The notes under the pieces: model-generated
What the model saw: the letters and a program-made list of their open reading frames with translations, nothing else
The model's database searches: none
What the model was told of the DNA's origin: nothing
Assembly (NCBI GenBank): GCA_029580855.1
Contig: JAKPQH010000180.1
Location: 1-64,000, forward strand
Source: a bacterium
GTDB taxonomy: Bacteria > Methylomirabilota > Methylomirabilia > Methylomirabilales > 2-02-FULL-66-22
Length of the DNA stretch: 64,000 nt
Direction of reading: 5' to 3'
Position numbers and translations under genes: made by a program
Shown: positions 1 through 8,356 of the stretch, piece by piece
How the letters are laid out: the number at the start of each line of letters is the position of its first letter
Numbering within the stretch: the stretch's first letter is position 1

Positions 1-93
1 CCCGACCAGCAGGATCAGCGCCGGAAGCATGAGGAGGTACGGCAGTACCTCTTTGCGGCGCCTGGCCTGTGCCCACTCCGAGCGATTCGGCAT
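1..93 (-). CDS. ABC transporter permease, N-terminal fragment
   Basis: The first 31 codons of a minus-strand gene cut by the window edge. Translation gives a short basic leader (MPNRSEWAQARRRKEVLPY) running into a hydrophobic stretch (LLMLPALILLVG) that looks like the first membrane helix of a MalF/UgpA-type sugar ABC permease. It follows the binding-protein gene at 183-1598 in the same direction, the usual order for such importers. The family is inferred from context plus this N-terminus; the substrate is unknown. Confidence 0.7.
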   Translation of the reverse strand, partial: MPNRSEWAQARRRKEVLPYLLMLPALILLVG

Positions 94-124
94 GTGCCCG
101 ATCTATTCCTACGCACGCCAAGGC

Positions 125-160
125 GGACCCGCGCCGGCGGCGCCGCCGCGGCGCGGGTCC
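125..160 (-). terminator. GC-rich stem-loop between binding protein and permease
   Basis: A perfect 11-bp inverted repeat (GGACCCGCGCC / GGCGCGGGTCC, arms 125-135 and 150-160) whose 14-nt loop is itself self-complementary. There is no U-tract, so it is unlikely to be a full terminator. Stem-loops here in sugar ABC operons commonly protect the upstream mRNA or attenuate read-through, giving more binding protein than permease; that role is inferred. Confidence 0.5.
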
Positions 161-182
161 GTCGACTGGTGGTCGATCCGCT

Positions 183-1598
183 CTATTTCCGCAGGCCGAT
201 CTCCGTGAAGATCTTGTTGATCTCGTCGGTCGCGCGCTGCATCGCCTGCTGGGCGGTCAAGCGTTTGAAATAGATCTCGTGGAGCGCGCGGGCCCAAGTA
301 TCACCCAACCGAGGGCGCTCCGGATTGGGGACCCAGGCTATGCGGGCTGTCTTGAGGTTCTCCTGCACGGTCTTGAGGTACTCGCCGTTGCCCCACCCGC
401 CCATCACCTTCTGTGTCCTGGGGTCATTCATCACCGAGATGCGGCTGGGGTTGAAATTCTTGTACTCGACCGTGGCGTTGAGCAGGGTTCGCGGCGCCGT
501 CGCCCACTGGATGAACAGCCAGGCTGCCTCTTTGTTTTTGGTGGCCTTGCTCATTCCCAGCGCCCACGTGAAGAGCCCGGAATAGGTCGTGCCGGCCGGA
601 CCGGGAGGGAGCATCGCGTAGCCGACCTTCCCCGCCACCTTGGATTTCTTCGGGTCCTCGTAGGTGGCTGCGAAGAAATCGCAGTCCGGGTACATGCCCG
701 CTTGTCCGGCAGCGAACGTCTCCATGCCGTCGTACCAGGTCATGTTGGCCCAGTTGGCCGGCCCGCTCTCGCGCAGCATATCGGTCCAGATCTGACTGAA
801 CTTCACGACGCGAGAATCGGTAAACTGGGCGTTCATCTTCTCGTCCAGTTCGGCCCAGTTCCCGTCGGTATAGGATTTCACCCCGCTCAGATAGCCCGTG
901 GCAATCGTCGGGAAATTGGCGGTCCCGCGGGCCACCAGGCCGTCGATACCCGCCTTCTGCTTGACCTGTCGGGCGGCCTCGGCCATCTCCTCGTATGTCC
1001 GCGGAACCTGGATCCGGTGCTGCTCGAAAAGATCCTTCCGGTAAGCCAGGATGTAGCTCTCGGACATCACAGGAATGGACCAGAGCGGCCCCTCCCCCGT
1101 TCCGGTTGCAAACTTCCCGTTCCAGCGGTTTGCCGCCAAAAGGCTCGGGAAGAAATCCTCCAACTTGTACCACGCGGGGTCGGTGAGCTTTGGGTTTTTC
1201 AGGAAGTCGTCGAGGGGGACCATCCAGCCTGGCGGAACGTAACCCCAGTTCCGCATCGCCCCCGCCATGATGACCGTGAACTCCCCCCGCTGCTGCGAGA
1301 GGTCGGCCGTCAGCTTCGCGCCGTATTCGTTCTCGGGAAGGATGAGGTACTCGACCTTGATGCCGGTCAGGGCTTCAAACTCCCCGATCAACGGGAGGAG
1401 CGACTCGGTGTAGGGATGTTTGTTCAACCCGATCGTGAGCTTCTGCCCCTCGGCCTGCCGCCAGTTGATCTTCGCCTGCCGAAAATAGGCCAGACCGGGC
1501 GACTCGCCGGCCAGTGCATCGCCCAGCGGCGCGAAACACCCGAAACCCAACAGGCCCGCCAACCCGAGCGCCACCATCCAACGTGCGCGTATCCTCAT
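183..1598 (-). CDS. ABC transporter extracellular solute-binding protein, family 1
   Basis: A 471-residue periplasmic binding protein of the MalE/UgpB type that should deliver a sugar or similar solute to the permease at 1-93. It starts with an N-terminal signal sequence (MRIRARWMVALGLAGLLGFG). A family-typical stretch near the middle contains SIPVMSESYILAYRKDLFE, and a tryptophan-rich C-terminal half follows. The ATG at 1598 is preferred over one 12 codons upstream because AGGAGGAA lies about 8 nt before it. The cysteine near residue 22 (GFGC) is a poor lipobox, so the protein may be soluble or lipid-anchored. No sugar-specific marker is visible. Confidence 0.85.
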   Translation of the reverse strand: MRIRARWMVALGLAGLLGFGCFAPLGDALAGESPGLAYFRQAKINWRQAEGQKLTIGLNKHPYTESLLPLIGEFEALTGIKVEYLILPENEYGAKLTADLSQQRGEFTVIMAGAMRNWGYVPPGWMVPLDDFLKNPKLTDPAWYKLEDFFPSLLAANRWNGKFATGTGEGPLWSIPVMSESYILAYRKDLFEQHRIQVPRTYEEMAEAARQVKQKAGIDGLVARGTANFPTIATGYLSGVKSYTDGNWAELDEKMNAQFTDSRVVKFSQIWTDMLRESGPANWANMTWYDGMETFAAGQAGMYPDCDFFAATYEDPKKSKVAGKVGYAMLPPGPAGTTYSGLFTWALGMSKATKNKEAAWLFIQWATAPRTLLNATVEYKNFNPSRISVMNDPRTQKVMGGWGNGEYLKTVQENLKTARIAWVPNPERPRLGDTWARALHEIYFKRLTAQQAMQRATDEINKIFTEIGLRK

Positions 1599-1966
1599 CG
1601 TTCGTTCCTCCTCTGCGGCAAGAAACGTGCGCATCCTGGACGCATCACCTGCCGATGAGTCGTCTCACCTCCCATCCGTCCGGGCGAACAGCAGGAGACA
1701 CCGCCTGCGTCACCGACCCACAAAAACCGCCCGCCCGCACCCCCACCCCGTGCCGTCCGTGTTCCGCCTGTGGCGGTGGGGGGTACCCATCGCTCGATGC
1801 GTGTTTCGTACCCTATACCCTAGTTGGAGTCAAGCACAATTGCGGCCGACCTGAGCGGCGGTCGACGTGTCGCACGCGCGGAGGGGCTCAAGCCATCCGA
1901 CTTGGAAAAGACGCAGACATGAGTGCCCAAAGAAAAGCGGGGGGGTTGGCGGAAGTCGGATGGAAA
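1599..1966. other. Non-coding upstream region of the binding-protein gene
   Basis: No credible coding frame. On the minus strand a possible sigma-70 site, TTGACT (1828-1833) with a 17-nt spacer to TACGAA (1805-1810), lies about 200 nt upstream of the start at 1598. The -35 matches 5 of 6 and the -10 only 3 of 6, so the promoter is tentative. The tract is otherwise C-rich and featureless. Confidence 0.35.
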
Positions 1967-2012
1967 CGCCCCGTGTCGTGGCGTGCCCTCCGACACGCCA
2001 CGACACGGGGCG
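1967..2012 (-). terminator. Long hairpin terminator of the secreted repeat protein gene
   Basis: A perfect 19-bp stem (arms 1967-1985 and 1994-2012) with an 8-nt loop begins only a few bases after the stop codon at 2017. The following minus-strand sequence (GTTTCC) has only a short U-run. It is either an intrinsic terminator or an mRNA-stabilising 3' hairpin. Confidence 0.7.
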
Positions 2013-2016
2013 GGTG

Positions 2017-3696
2017 CTATCTTCGGCCCTGTTTCTTGAACGTGGCCGTCACACTCTTGGCTTGGGTCAACGTGACGGTACAGACGCCGGTTCCCGTGCA
2101 CGCACCGCTCCAACCGACGAAGACGACACGTGCGGCCGGCGTAGCTGTCAGGGTAACGACGGTTCCGCTGGGACCGGTGAGGCTGCACGTGCGACCACAA
2201 CTGATCCCCGCCGGATTCGAGCTTACGCGACCCAGGTCCTTCGTCCTGTTGATCACGGTCAGCGTGACGGCCTGTCGAGCAAACGTGGCCGTCGCGCTCT
2301 GAGCTTGGCTCATCGTGACAGTGCAGGCCCCCCCTCCGGTGCATGCCCCGCTCCAGCCGGCGAAGGTCGAGCCCGACTCGGGTATCGCTGTGAGTCCCAC
2401 AGCAGCCCCACCCGCAAAGCTCGCGCTGCATGTCGTACCGCAGTCGATGCCGCCGGGGTTGGAGACGACGGTGCCGGCCCCGGCGCCATTCTTGATCACG
2501 CTGAGCGGGTACGTACTCGGGGGCGGCGTAACCGTGAACGCCGCCGCGACGGTCTGCGCGGCGCTCATGGTCACGGTGCACGTCCCGGTCCCGGTGCAGC
2601 CGCCGCCGCTCCAGCCCGTGAAGGTGGAGCCGGTCGACGGGACGGCAGTCAAGGTGACGGAGGTTCCCGAGCTGAACGAGGCGCTGCAGGTGCTCCCACA
2701 GGTGACACCGGTGGGACTCGAGGTGACGCTGCCGGAGCCGGTCCCGGTCTTGGTGACACTGAGGAGGTAGGCGGTCGGGGCACTCTGGGCGAACGTCGCC
2801 GTGACGCTCCGGGCGGCGGTCATGCTCACGGTACAGGTGGTGGCGGTCCCGGCGCAGCCGCCGCTCCAGCCCGTAAAGGTGGAGCCGGTCGACGGGACGG
2901 CAGTCAAGGTGACGAAGGCGTTGTAGTTGTAAGTGGCGCTACAGGTACTGCCGCAATTGACGCCGGTCGGGGATGACGTCACCGTCCCGCTACCAGTCCC
3001 GCTTTTCGTCACGGCGAGCACGTAGGAGTTCGGGGCGAAGTTTGCGGTGACGGTCGTATTGGCGCTCACGGTGAAGGCGCAGCTTCCGGTCCCGCTGCAG
3101 CTCGCGCCGCTCCATCCGGCGAAGATGGAGCCGGTGGCGGCCGCGGCGCTCAGGGCGATGCTTGTGCCGCTGGCGATGCTGGCGTCGCAGATGGCTCCGC
3201 AGTCGATCCCGGCGGGACTCGATGTCACGGTCCCGATCCCGGTGCCCGGCTTGCTCACGGTGACCGTGTAAAGGGTGGCGCTCACCGGTGTGGCGCAGGC
3301 TTCGTTGCTGTAGCCCGAGTCACCGGCGCTGTTGTAGGCCCGAACCCGATAACAATACATAGTCCCCGCAGTGACCGTGGTGTCCAGATACCCGGTCGAT
3401 TCGGCGGGCACAGACGCCAGCTGCCCGAAGGCCGATGCGGTTCCCGTCTTTCGCTCGATCTTGAAGCCGTCCTCGTTTGTCGAGGTGTCCGTCCACGTAA
3501 GGCTGAGCTGGGCGGCGTGGGCAACGCCGAAAAGCGTGATGATGGCCGCCATCGCCACGACGCTCACGCAGTTGTGCTGACCGCGACGATTCTCCGGCTG
3601 CAAAACGGCACGGCTCGATGAGGCCGGAACTGAAAAACTCGGTCCCAATGTCGGCCGTTCGGCGCGTGACCCAGGATGGCAAAAGCGTACGTTCAT
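2017..3696 (-). CDS. Secreted protein: fibronectin type III domain plus five InlB-type beta repeats
   Basis: 559 residues. After about 40 residues a hydrophobic stretch ending in GVAHAA suggests a signal peptide. An FN3-like domain follows (roughly residues 62-145). Then come five repeats of about 80 residues, each with GTVTSSP, a CG-x2-C pair, a GWSG turn and a second cysteine pair, resembling the divergent InlB B-repeat/Flg_new_2 domains of surface proteins. No anchor or catalytic domain is visible, so it is probably an extracellular adhesion or matrix protein. The ATG at 3696 is chosen because AGGAG sits 9 nt upstream. Part of two repeats is nearly identical at DNA level (2603-2659 and 2858-2914), showing recent internal duplication. 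Confidence 0.75.
   Translation of the reverse strand: MNVRFCHPGSRAERPTLGPSFSVPASSSRAVLQPENRRGQHNCVSVVAMAAIITLFGVAHAAQLSLTWTDTSTNEDGFKIERKTGTASAFGQLASVPAESTGYLDTTVTAGTMYCYRVRAYNSAGDSGYSNEACATPVSATLYTVTVSKPGTGIGTVTSSPAGIDCGAICDASIASGTSIALSAAAATGSIFAGWSGASCSGTGSCAFTVSANTTVTANFAPNSYVLAVTKSGTGSGTVTSSPTGVNCGSTCSATYNYNAFVTLTAVPSTGSTFTGWSGGCAGTATTCTVSMTAARSVTATFAQSAPTAYLLSVTKTGTGSGSVTSSPTGVTCGSTCSASFSSGTSVTLTAVPSTGSTFTGWSGGGCTGTGTCTVTMSAAQTVAAAFTVTPPPSTYPLSVIKNGAGAGTVVSNPGGIDCGTTCSASFAGGAAVGLTAIPESGSTFAGWSGACTGGGACTVTMSQAQSATATFARQAVTLTVINRTKDLGRVSSNPAGISCGRTCSLTGPSGTVVTLTATPAARVVFVGWSGACTGTGVCTVTLTQAKSVTATFKKQGRR
2603..2914. repeat. 57-bp direct repeat inside the secreted repeat gene
   Basis: 2603-2659 and 2858-2914 are identical except for one base (G versus A in CCCGTGAAGG / CCCGTAAAGG). 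The copies are 255 bp apart, which is 85 codons, so the reading frame is kept. This marks a recent unit duplication and a site where unequal recombination could change repeat number. Confidence 0.85.
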
Positions 3697-4001
3697 GCTG
3701 CCCATCTCCTCTCGCGATCTCTGTGGCATGAGACCCATGCAGGTTATTCGGGAGAAACCCAGTATAATTGGGAAGATTGTGGATTGGACGGATCTATGGC
3801 AAGCGATGTGCCTAACTTTCGCCAAAAACGCCGTCTTTATTTTGTGGAGAGTTGGACGCGACACCGCCACGCGAGATGCATGGAGTGGAGATTCTTGCCG
3901 GTCAAACTGGCAGATCACGCAAGGTAAAAAGTACCCGCTGTCAAGAAATGTGTGAAAAAACCGGACTGTCACGAACCGGACTGCCAGTCCGCGCCGCGCA
4001 T
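3697..4001. other. Leader and promoter region of the secreted repeat gene
   Basis: About 300 bp without a convincing gene; AT-richer than its surroundings. It contains the sigma-54-like site described at 3798-3813 and, closer to the start, an imperfect palindrome (CCCAGTATAATTGGG, about 3763-3777). No riboswitch consensus was recognised. Confidence 0.5.
3798..3813 (-). promoter_or_regulatory. Sigma-54 (-24/-12) promoter candidate
   Basis: Read on the minus strand the sequence is AGGCACATCGCTTGCC. It matches the RpoN consensus TGGCAC-N5-TTGC at all positions but the first, with the required GG-N10-GC spacing. Transcription would start near 3787, giving a leader of about 90 nt before the ATG at 3696. 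RpoN is encoded at 41907-43343. No activator binding site was identified. Confidence 0.5.
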
Positions 4002-4038
4002 AAAAAACCGCGGCCCGGATCGTCAGATCCGGGCCGCG
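4002..4038 (-). terminator. Rho-independent terminator after the lipA-purF operon
   Basis: A perfect 12-bp stem (4009-4020 / 4027-4038, loop CGTCAG) is followed on the minus strand by G then TTTTTT. It lies about 35 bp after the stop of the 90-aa gene and ends the lipA, alaC-like, purF transcript. Confidence 0.9.
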
Positions 4039-4072
4039 ATGGGTGGTCAGAAGACGGGTCCTGCGCAAAAGC

Positions 4073-4345
4073 CTACCAGATCTTCGACTCTACACCGCCC
4101 TGTCCCTTGACGAGAATATCAACGACCGCGTGGTCAAAATAGCCTGTCTCAGCCCGCACGGATGGGTCCACGTTCTTCTCGTAATATGCGCGTGCCTCTT
4201 CCAGTTCCCGTCCCAGGTCCTCAAAAAGGCGGTCGTTTCTGATGGCCTCGGCGATCTTCTCCTTGTGGTACAGGACAAGCTCGTCCACGATGAGACGGGC
4301 CAGCCGTTGCGCACGCTCGTGGGGATCCTTCTGCGTCGGTGCCAT
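4073..4345 (-). CDS. Conserved hypothetical protein, 90 aa
   Basis: A small helical, charged protein lacking signal peptide, membrane segment or cysteine motif. Notable segments are LARLIVDELVLYHKEKIAEA and YYEKNVDPSVRAETGYFD. It lies 24 bp downstream of purF in the same direction and before a strong terminator, so it is the last gene of that operon. AAGGGGAA lies just before the ATG. I do not recognise a function; similar short helical segments occur in proteins of deltaproteobacterial type, but this is a weak recollection. Confidence 0.7.
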   Translation of the reverse strand: MAPTQKDPHERAQRLARLIVDELVLYHKEKIAEAIRNDRLFEDLGRELEEARAYYEKNVDPSVRAETGYFDHAVVDILVKGQGGVESKIW

Positions 4346-4369
4346 GATTCCCCTTTCCGGAAGCCTCGA

Positions 4370-5764
4370 TTATGCGTCGAACAAACGGAGCTGCGCCACC
4401 TCCGGCTGCGGAAACGGAACAGGATATTGCATGCTGAAGCACGCGTGACAGAATCCGGTGTCTTTTCCCGTCGCTTTCAACAGACCTCCCAGACTGAGGT
4501 AGGCCAAACTGTCCGCCCGGATATAAGTGCGGATTTCGTCCATGGTGTGGCTGGAGGCGATCAGCTCCTTGCGCGTGGGCGTGTCGATCCCGTAGTAGCA
4601 CGGCGACACCGTGGGTGGCGAGCTGATACGCATGTGGACCTCGCGCGCCCCGGCGGAACGGACCATACTGACGATCTTCCGACTGGTTGTTCCCCGCACG
4701 ATGGAATCGTCCACCACGACTACCCGTTTGCCCTCGAGGATGTCGCGCACGGGGTTCAACTTGAGCTTCACGCCGAAGTGCCGGATGGTTTGCTTAGGTT
4801 CGATGAACGTCCGGCCCACGTAGTGGTTTCGGATCAGTCCGTGGTCGAATGGAAGCCCGGAACGCTCCGCGAACCCCAACGCGGCCGGTACGCCGGAATC
4901 CGGGACCGGAATCACGAGGTCCGCATCGGCGGGGGCCTCCTCGGCCAACTGCCGTCCCAGCGCCTTCCGGACGCTGGCCACACTCTGCCCGAACAGCACG
5001 CTGTCCGGGCGAGCGAAGTACACGTATTCGAAGATGCACTGCGCCGGCAGAGCTGCGGGCAACGGGAAGTACGATTTCGTGCCGTGTTGCGTGATGTGCA
5101 GAAACTCACCCGGCTCGAGGTCACGGACAAATTTGGCTTCGATGAGATCAAAGGCGCACGTTTCCGAGGCCAGGACCCAGGTGGTCCCCAATCTTCCCAA
5201 CGACAGCGGGCGCAGGCCGTGCGGATCCCGGATGCCCAGCAGCTCCCGCTCATTCATGATGACCAGCGAATACGCACCCGAAAGCCGGCCCAGGGCCTCG
5301 GCAGTCGCCTCGACGAGATCGTCGCTCTTGGCGCGGGCGATGAGGTGCACGACGACCTCCGTGTCCGTGCTGGTGCTGAAGATGGAGCCCTGCGCCTCCA
5401 GCTCCCCTCGCACGCTCTGCGCGTTGACCAGATTCCCGTTGTGCGCGACGGCCACCATTCCGTGGCGACAGGTGGCCAGGATGGGCTGGGCGTTCTTGAG
5501 CTGCGAGCCGCCGGTCGTGGAGTAGCGGACATGGCCGATCGCGAGACGCCCCGTCAGCCGTCCGAGTCGCGCCTCACCGAAAACGTCCGCGACCAAACCC
5601 ATGGCTTTCTCCAGATGGAGCGTCTCCCCATCCGACGCCACGATGCCCGCGCTCTCCTGGCCGCGGTGCTGCAACGCGTAAAGCGCCAGGTATACGAGAT
5701 TCGACGCCTCGGCGCTGCCCAAGACCCCGACGATGCCGCACGCGTCCTTGAATCGATCCGGCAT
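4370..5764 (-). CDS. purF: Amidophosphoribosyltransferase
   Basis: 464 residues, the family's normal length. It catalyses the first committed step of purine synthesis (PRPP plus glutamine to phosphoribosylamine). An 8-residue propeptide (MPDRFKDA) precedes the N-terminal nucleophile in CGIVG. Other glutaminase residues are present: [17 protein letters not shown] and HNGNL. The C-terminal phosphoribosyltransferase domain has the PRPP loop [14 protein letters not shown]. The ATG at 5764 is fixed by the propeptide length and a GGGGAGG just upstream. The four conserved cysteines that hold a cluster in Bacillus-type enzymes were not fully traced. A degenerate paralogue lies at 14297-15769. Confidence 0.96.
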   Translation of the reverse strand: MPDRFKDACGIVGVLGSAEASNLVYLALYALQHRGQESAGIVASDGETLHLEKAMGLVADVFGEARLGRLTGRLAIGHVRYSTTGGSQLKNAQPILATCRHGMVAVAHNGNLVNAQSVRGELEAQGSIFSTSTDTEVVVHLIARAKSDDLVEATAEALGRLSGAYSLVIMNERELLGIRDPHGLRPLSLGRLGTTWVLASETCAFDLIEAKFVRDLEPGEFLHITQHGTKSYFPLPAALPAQCIFEYVYFARPDSVLFGQSVASVRKALGRQLAEEAPADADLVIPVPDSGVPAALGFAERSGLPFDHGLIRNHYVGRTFIEPKQTIRHFGVKLKLNPVRDILEGKRVVVVDDSIVRGTTSRKIVSMVRSAGAREVHMRISSPPTVSPCYYGIDTPTRKELIASSHTMDEIRTYIRADSLAYLSLGGLLKATGKDTGFCHACFSMQYPVPFPQPEVAQLRLFDA

Positions 5765-5831
5765 GGCCCTCCCCCTGCAGCCTTGCGGGCGGCCCATGGA
5801 AGCCGTCGTGCAGATCCTTCTGCTCGGACCC

Positions 5832-6998
5832 CTACAGGATGCGCTTGATTCCCTGAATCGCCTGCCGCGTCCGGTGCTCGTTCTCGACAAGCGCGAAGCG
5901 GACGTAGTCGTCCCCGTACTGTCCGAACCCGATGCCCGGCGAGACGGCGACCTTGGCCCGCTCCAGCAGAAGCTTGCTGAACTCCAACGACCCCATCACC
6001 CGGTACTGGTCCGGAATCGGAGCCCACACGAACATGGTGGCTTGCGGCTTGTCCACCTGCCAACCGACCCGGGTCAGCCCCTCGCACAGGACGTCGCGCC
6101 GTGACCGGTAGGTGGACACGATCTCGCCCACACAGTCTTGCGGGCCGTTCAACGCAATGATGGACGCAATCTGCACCGGCTGAAACATCCCGTAGTCCAA
6201 ATAGCTCTTGATCCGCGTCAGCGCCGCGATGATCCGTCGGTTGCCGACCGCGAAGCCGACCCGCCACCCGGGCATGTTGTAACTCTTGGAGAGCGTGAAG
6301 AACTCCACGCCGACCTCCTTCGCGCCCGGCGCCTGGAGAAAACTCGGCGCCCGGTACCCGTCGAACACCAGGTCGGCGTACGCGAAGTCGTGGACGACGA
6401 TCAATCGGTGATCCTGGGCGAAGGCGACGATCTTCTCGAAGAACTCCAGGTCCACCACCGCGGTGGTGGGGTTGTGCGGAAAGCTCAGGATGAGAAGCTT
6501 TGGGGCCGGCCAACACGCGCGATACGCCGCCATCAGGTTCGCGAAGAAATCCTCGCCGGGGGCCAGCCGAACGTGACGCACGTCCCCGCCGGCGATGATC
6601 ACCGAGTAGGGGTGAATCGGGTAGCTCGGGTTGGGGACCAGGGCCACGTCGCCCGCATCCGCGATCGCCAGGGCCAGATGCGAGAGGCCTTCCTTGGCCC
6701 CGATGGTGGCGATGGCTTCCGTGTCCGGATCCAGCTCCACCGCGTAATGGCGCCGGTACCAGTCGCAGATCCCGCGACGCAACTTGGTGATGCCTCGCGA
6801 CGCCGAGTAGCGATGGTTGCGCGGGTTTCGCGCCGCCTCGACCAGTTTGTCCACGATGTGGTCAGGCGTGGGCAGGTCGGGATTCCCCATCCCGAAGTCG
6901 ATGATGTCCTCGCCCCGGGCGCGCGCCTTCACCTTCAGTTCGTTGACAATACTGAAGACATAGGGCGGAAGCCGTTTGATCCGCTTGAACTCCTCCAT
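5832..6998 (-). CDS. alaC: Class I/II PLP aminotransferase, AlaC-like
   Basis: 388 residues, fold type I aminotransferase. It has the N-terminal [12 protein letters not shown] and [11 protein letters not shown] motifs of the AlaC/LL-diaminopimelate aminotransferase-like group, the cofactor Asn in SFPHNPTT, the Asp in [10 protein letters not shown], and the PLP lysine in [13 protein letters not shown]. Likely reaction: alanine-pyruvate/glutamate transamination; a diaminopimelate or methionine-related role cannot be excluded. It sits between lipA (53 bp upstream) and purF (67 bp downstream) in one operon. Confidence 0.85.
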   Translation of the reverse strand: MEEFKRIKRLPPYVFSIVNELKVKARARGEDIIDFGMGNPDLPTPDHIVDKLVEAARNPRNHRYSASRGITKLRRGICDWYRRHYAVELDPDTEAIATIGAKEGLSHLALAIADAGDVALVPNPSYPIHPYSVIIAGGDVRHVRLAPGEDFFANLMAAYRACWPAPKLLILSFPHNPTTAVVDLEFFEKIVAFAQDHRLIVVHDFAYADLVFDGYRAPSFLQAPGAKEVGVEFFTLSKSYNMPGWRVGFAVGNRRIIAALTRIKSYLDYGMFQPVQIASIIALNGPQDCVGEIVSTYRSRRDVLCEGLTRVGWQVDKPQATMFVWAPIPDQYRVMGSLEFSKLLLERAKVAVSPGIGFGQYGDDYVRFALVENEHRTRQAIQGIKRIL

Positions 6999-7051
6999 CG
7001 TCCCCCTCGCCCCGTTTTCAGAACCACCCCACGCTCAGCGTCTCACAGCGT

Positions 7052-7960
7052 CTAACGGGCCGACGGCAACCCGGCCGCCACCGCCTCCGCGTGGTAGGAA
7101 CTTCGGACCAGCGGCCCCGAGAACACCGACGCGAACCCGAGGGCGTACGCCGCGGTTTCGAGCGCCTTGAACCGATCCGGGTGGACGAACTCCGTCACGG
7201 GAAGGTGCTGCTTCGTGGGCTGCAGATACTGCCCGATGGTCAGGATGTCGCACCCCGCGGCGCGCGTATCGCGCAAGAGCGCGAGGACCTCGTCCTCCGT
7301 CTCTCCCAATCCGAGCATGATCCCCGTCTTGGTCGTGGGCTGGCCCAGGGCCTTGGCGGTTCGCAGCACCTCCAGCGACCGGGAATACCGCGCCTGGACG
7401 CGGACACGCCGCGTCAGCCGTTCCACGGTCTCCAGGTTATGGTTGAACACCGTCGGCCCGCTGTCCACCACGGTCCGGATGCTCTCCGGGTCGCCTTTGA
7501 AGTCGGGGACGAGGACTTCCACCCGCGCCCCGGGATTTCGCTCGCGGATGGCGCGCACCGTAGCCGCAAAGTGGCCCGCGCCTCCGTCTTTCAGATCATC
7601 GCGCGCCACGGACGTCACGACGACGAATGTCAGCCCCAACCGGCGGCTCGTCTCGGCGATCTGCCGCGGTTCCTCCGGGTCGGGAGGGGCGGGACGCCCC
7701 GTCGCGACGGCGCAGAACCCGCAGCGTCGCGTGCACGTCTCGCCCAGCAGCATGAAGGTGGCCGTGCCGCGTGTCCAGCACTCACCCTGGTTCGGACAGT
7801 GCGCCTCTTCGCACACCGTGCGGAGCCGCGACCCGGTCAAGAGCACTTTCATGTCGTGCACGCGTTCCCAGTGTCCGGAGCGTGCCCGCAGCCACGGCGG
7901 CAGCCGCCGCGGAGCGGAAGCGGATGCCGCGCCGTCGATCTGGATCAACTCGTGCGCCAT
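7052..7960 (-). CDS. lipA: Lipoyl synthase
   Basis: 302-residue radical SAM enzyme inserting two sulfurs into protein-bound octanoyl groups. The auxiliary cluster motif is C-E-E-A-H-C-P-N-Q-G-E-C, the radical SAM motif is CTRRCGFC, and the C-terminal RSSYHAE carries the conserved RSSY serine ligand. The ATG at 7960 (MAHELIQIDG) is chosen because upstream in-frame starts run into the leader hairpin; its ribosome site (AGAGGA) is distant and weak. It is divergent from lpdA, whose product acts on lipoyl groups, and the octanoyl donor could come from the LipM-like gene at 38175-39023. Confidence 0.95.
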   Translation of the reverse strand: MAHELIQIDGAASASAPRRLPPWLRARSGHWERVHDMKVLLTGSRLRTVCEEAHCPNQGECWTRGTATFMLLGETCTRRCGFCAVATGRPAPPDPEEPRQIAETSRRLGLTFVVVTSVARDDLKDGGAGHFAATVRAIRERNPGARVEVLVPDFKGDPESIRTVVDSGPTVFNHNLETVERLTRRVRVQARYSRSLEVLRTAKALGQPTTKTGIMLGLGETEDEVLALLRDTRAAGCDILTIGQYLQPTKQHLPVTEFVHPDRFKALETAAYALGFASVFSGPLVRSSYHAEAVAAGLPSAR

Positions 7961-8019
7961 GCGACTAACCGAGTCCTCTCCCGCGCCCCGACGCCGGCGC
8001 GCCCGGAGCAGAAGCATGA

Positions 8020-8039
8020 AGCCCCCCAACCGGGGGGCT
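8020..8039 (-). promoter_or_regulatory. Leader hairpin upstream of lipA
   Basis: A perfect 8-bp stem (AGCCCCCC / GGGGGGCT) with a 4-nt loop, about 60 nt upstream of the lipA start within its predicted leader. The minus strand continues TTCATGCTTCTGC, partly U-rich, so it could act as an attenuator; it could equally be a stray terminator. Confidence 0.45.
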
Positions 8040-8148
8040 CGGGGACGGGGAATCCTGGACGGAAAACACTGGAAAGCGCACCGGCGAGCCCCGACACGGA
8101 GACCCTGCCCCCGATCGGCGCTTCGCCGCCCTCCCCCGTCTGATCCGG

Positions 8149-8177
8149 AGGCTAGCAGAGGAGTTCTGGGGTGTCAA
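8149..8177 (-). promoter_or_regulatory. Sigma-70 promoter candidate for lipA operon
   Basis: Minus strand: TTGACA (8172-8177), 17-nt spacer, TAGCCT (8149-8154). The -35 is perfect and the -10 matches 3 of 6. Transcription would start near 8142, leaving a leader of about 180 nt. Confidence 0.5.
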
Positions 8178-8225
8178 CGGCTTCCTCCTCTCGGGACCGC
8201 CGCTGGCTGGCCGTCCCCTCCGTGC

Positions 8226-8254
8226 TTGACACCCCCGACCCACTGGGCTAACGT
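8226..8254 (+). promoter_or_regulatory. Sigma-70 promoter candidate for lpdA
   Basis: TTGACA (8226-8231), 17-nt spacer, TAACGT (8249-8254): perfect -35, weak -10. It lies about 100 nt before the lpdA start, back to back with the lipA promoter. Confidence 0.5.
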
Positions 8255-8356
8255 CCCATCGTGTCGAATCTCTCGCCGGGCGGCCGATCGCGCGGCACGC
8301 GCGCCGACCGGCCGGCAGGTGTCCCCTTTCCACGCATCGCACCGGAGGTCCGGACC

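Larger units (their letters stand above)
7961..8356. other. Divergent lipA/lpdA control region
   Basis: No gene. It holds two divergent sigma-70-like promoters (8149-8177 minus, 8226-8254 plus) and a leader hairpin in front of lipA (8020-8039). An in-frame upward extension of lpdA to 8261 is open but lacks a ribosome site. Confidence 0.6.

Noticed and set aside
69..1658. Long plus-strand open frame opposite the binding-protein gene
   Set aside because: It is a GC-rich antisense shadow without ribosome site or family motif; the minus-strand gene has a signal peptide and matches its family.
3697..4001. c-di-GMP riboswitch before the secreted repeat gene
   Set aside because: No GEMM core motifs were recognised in the leader.
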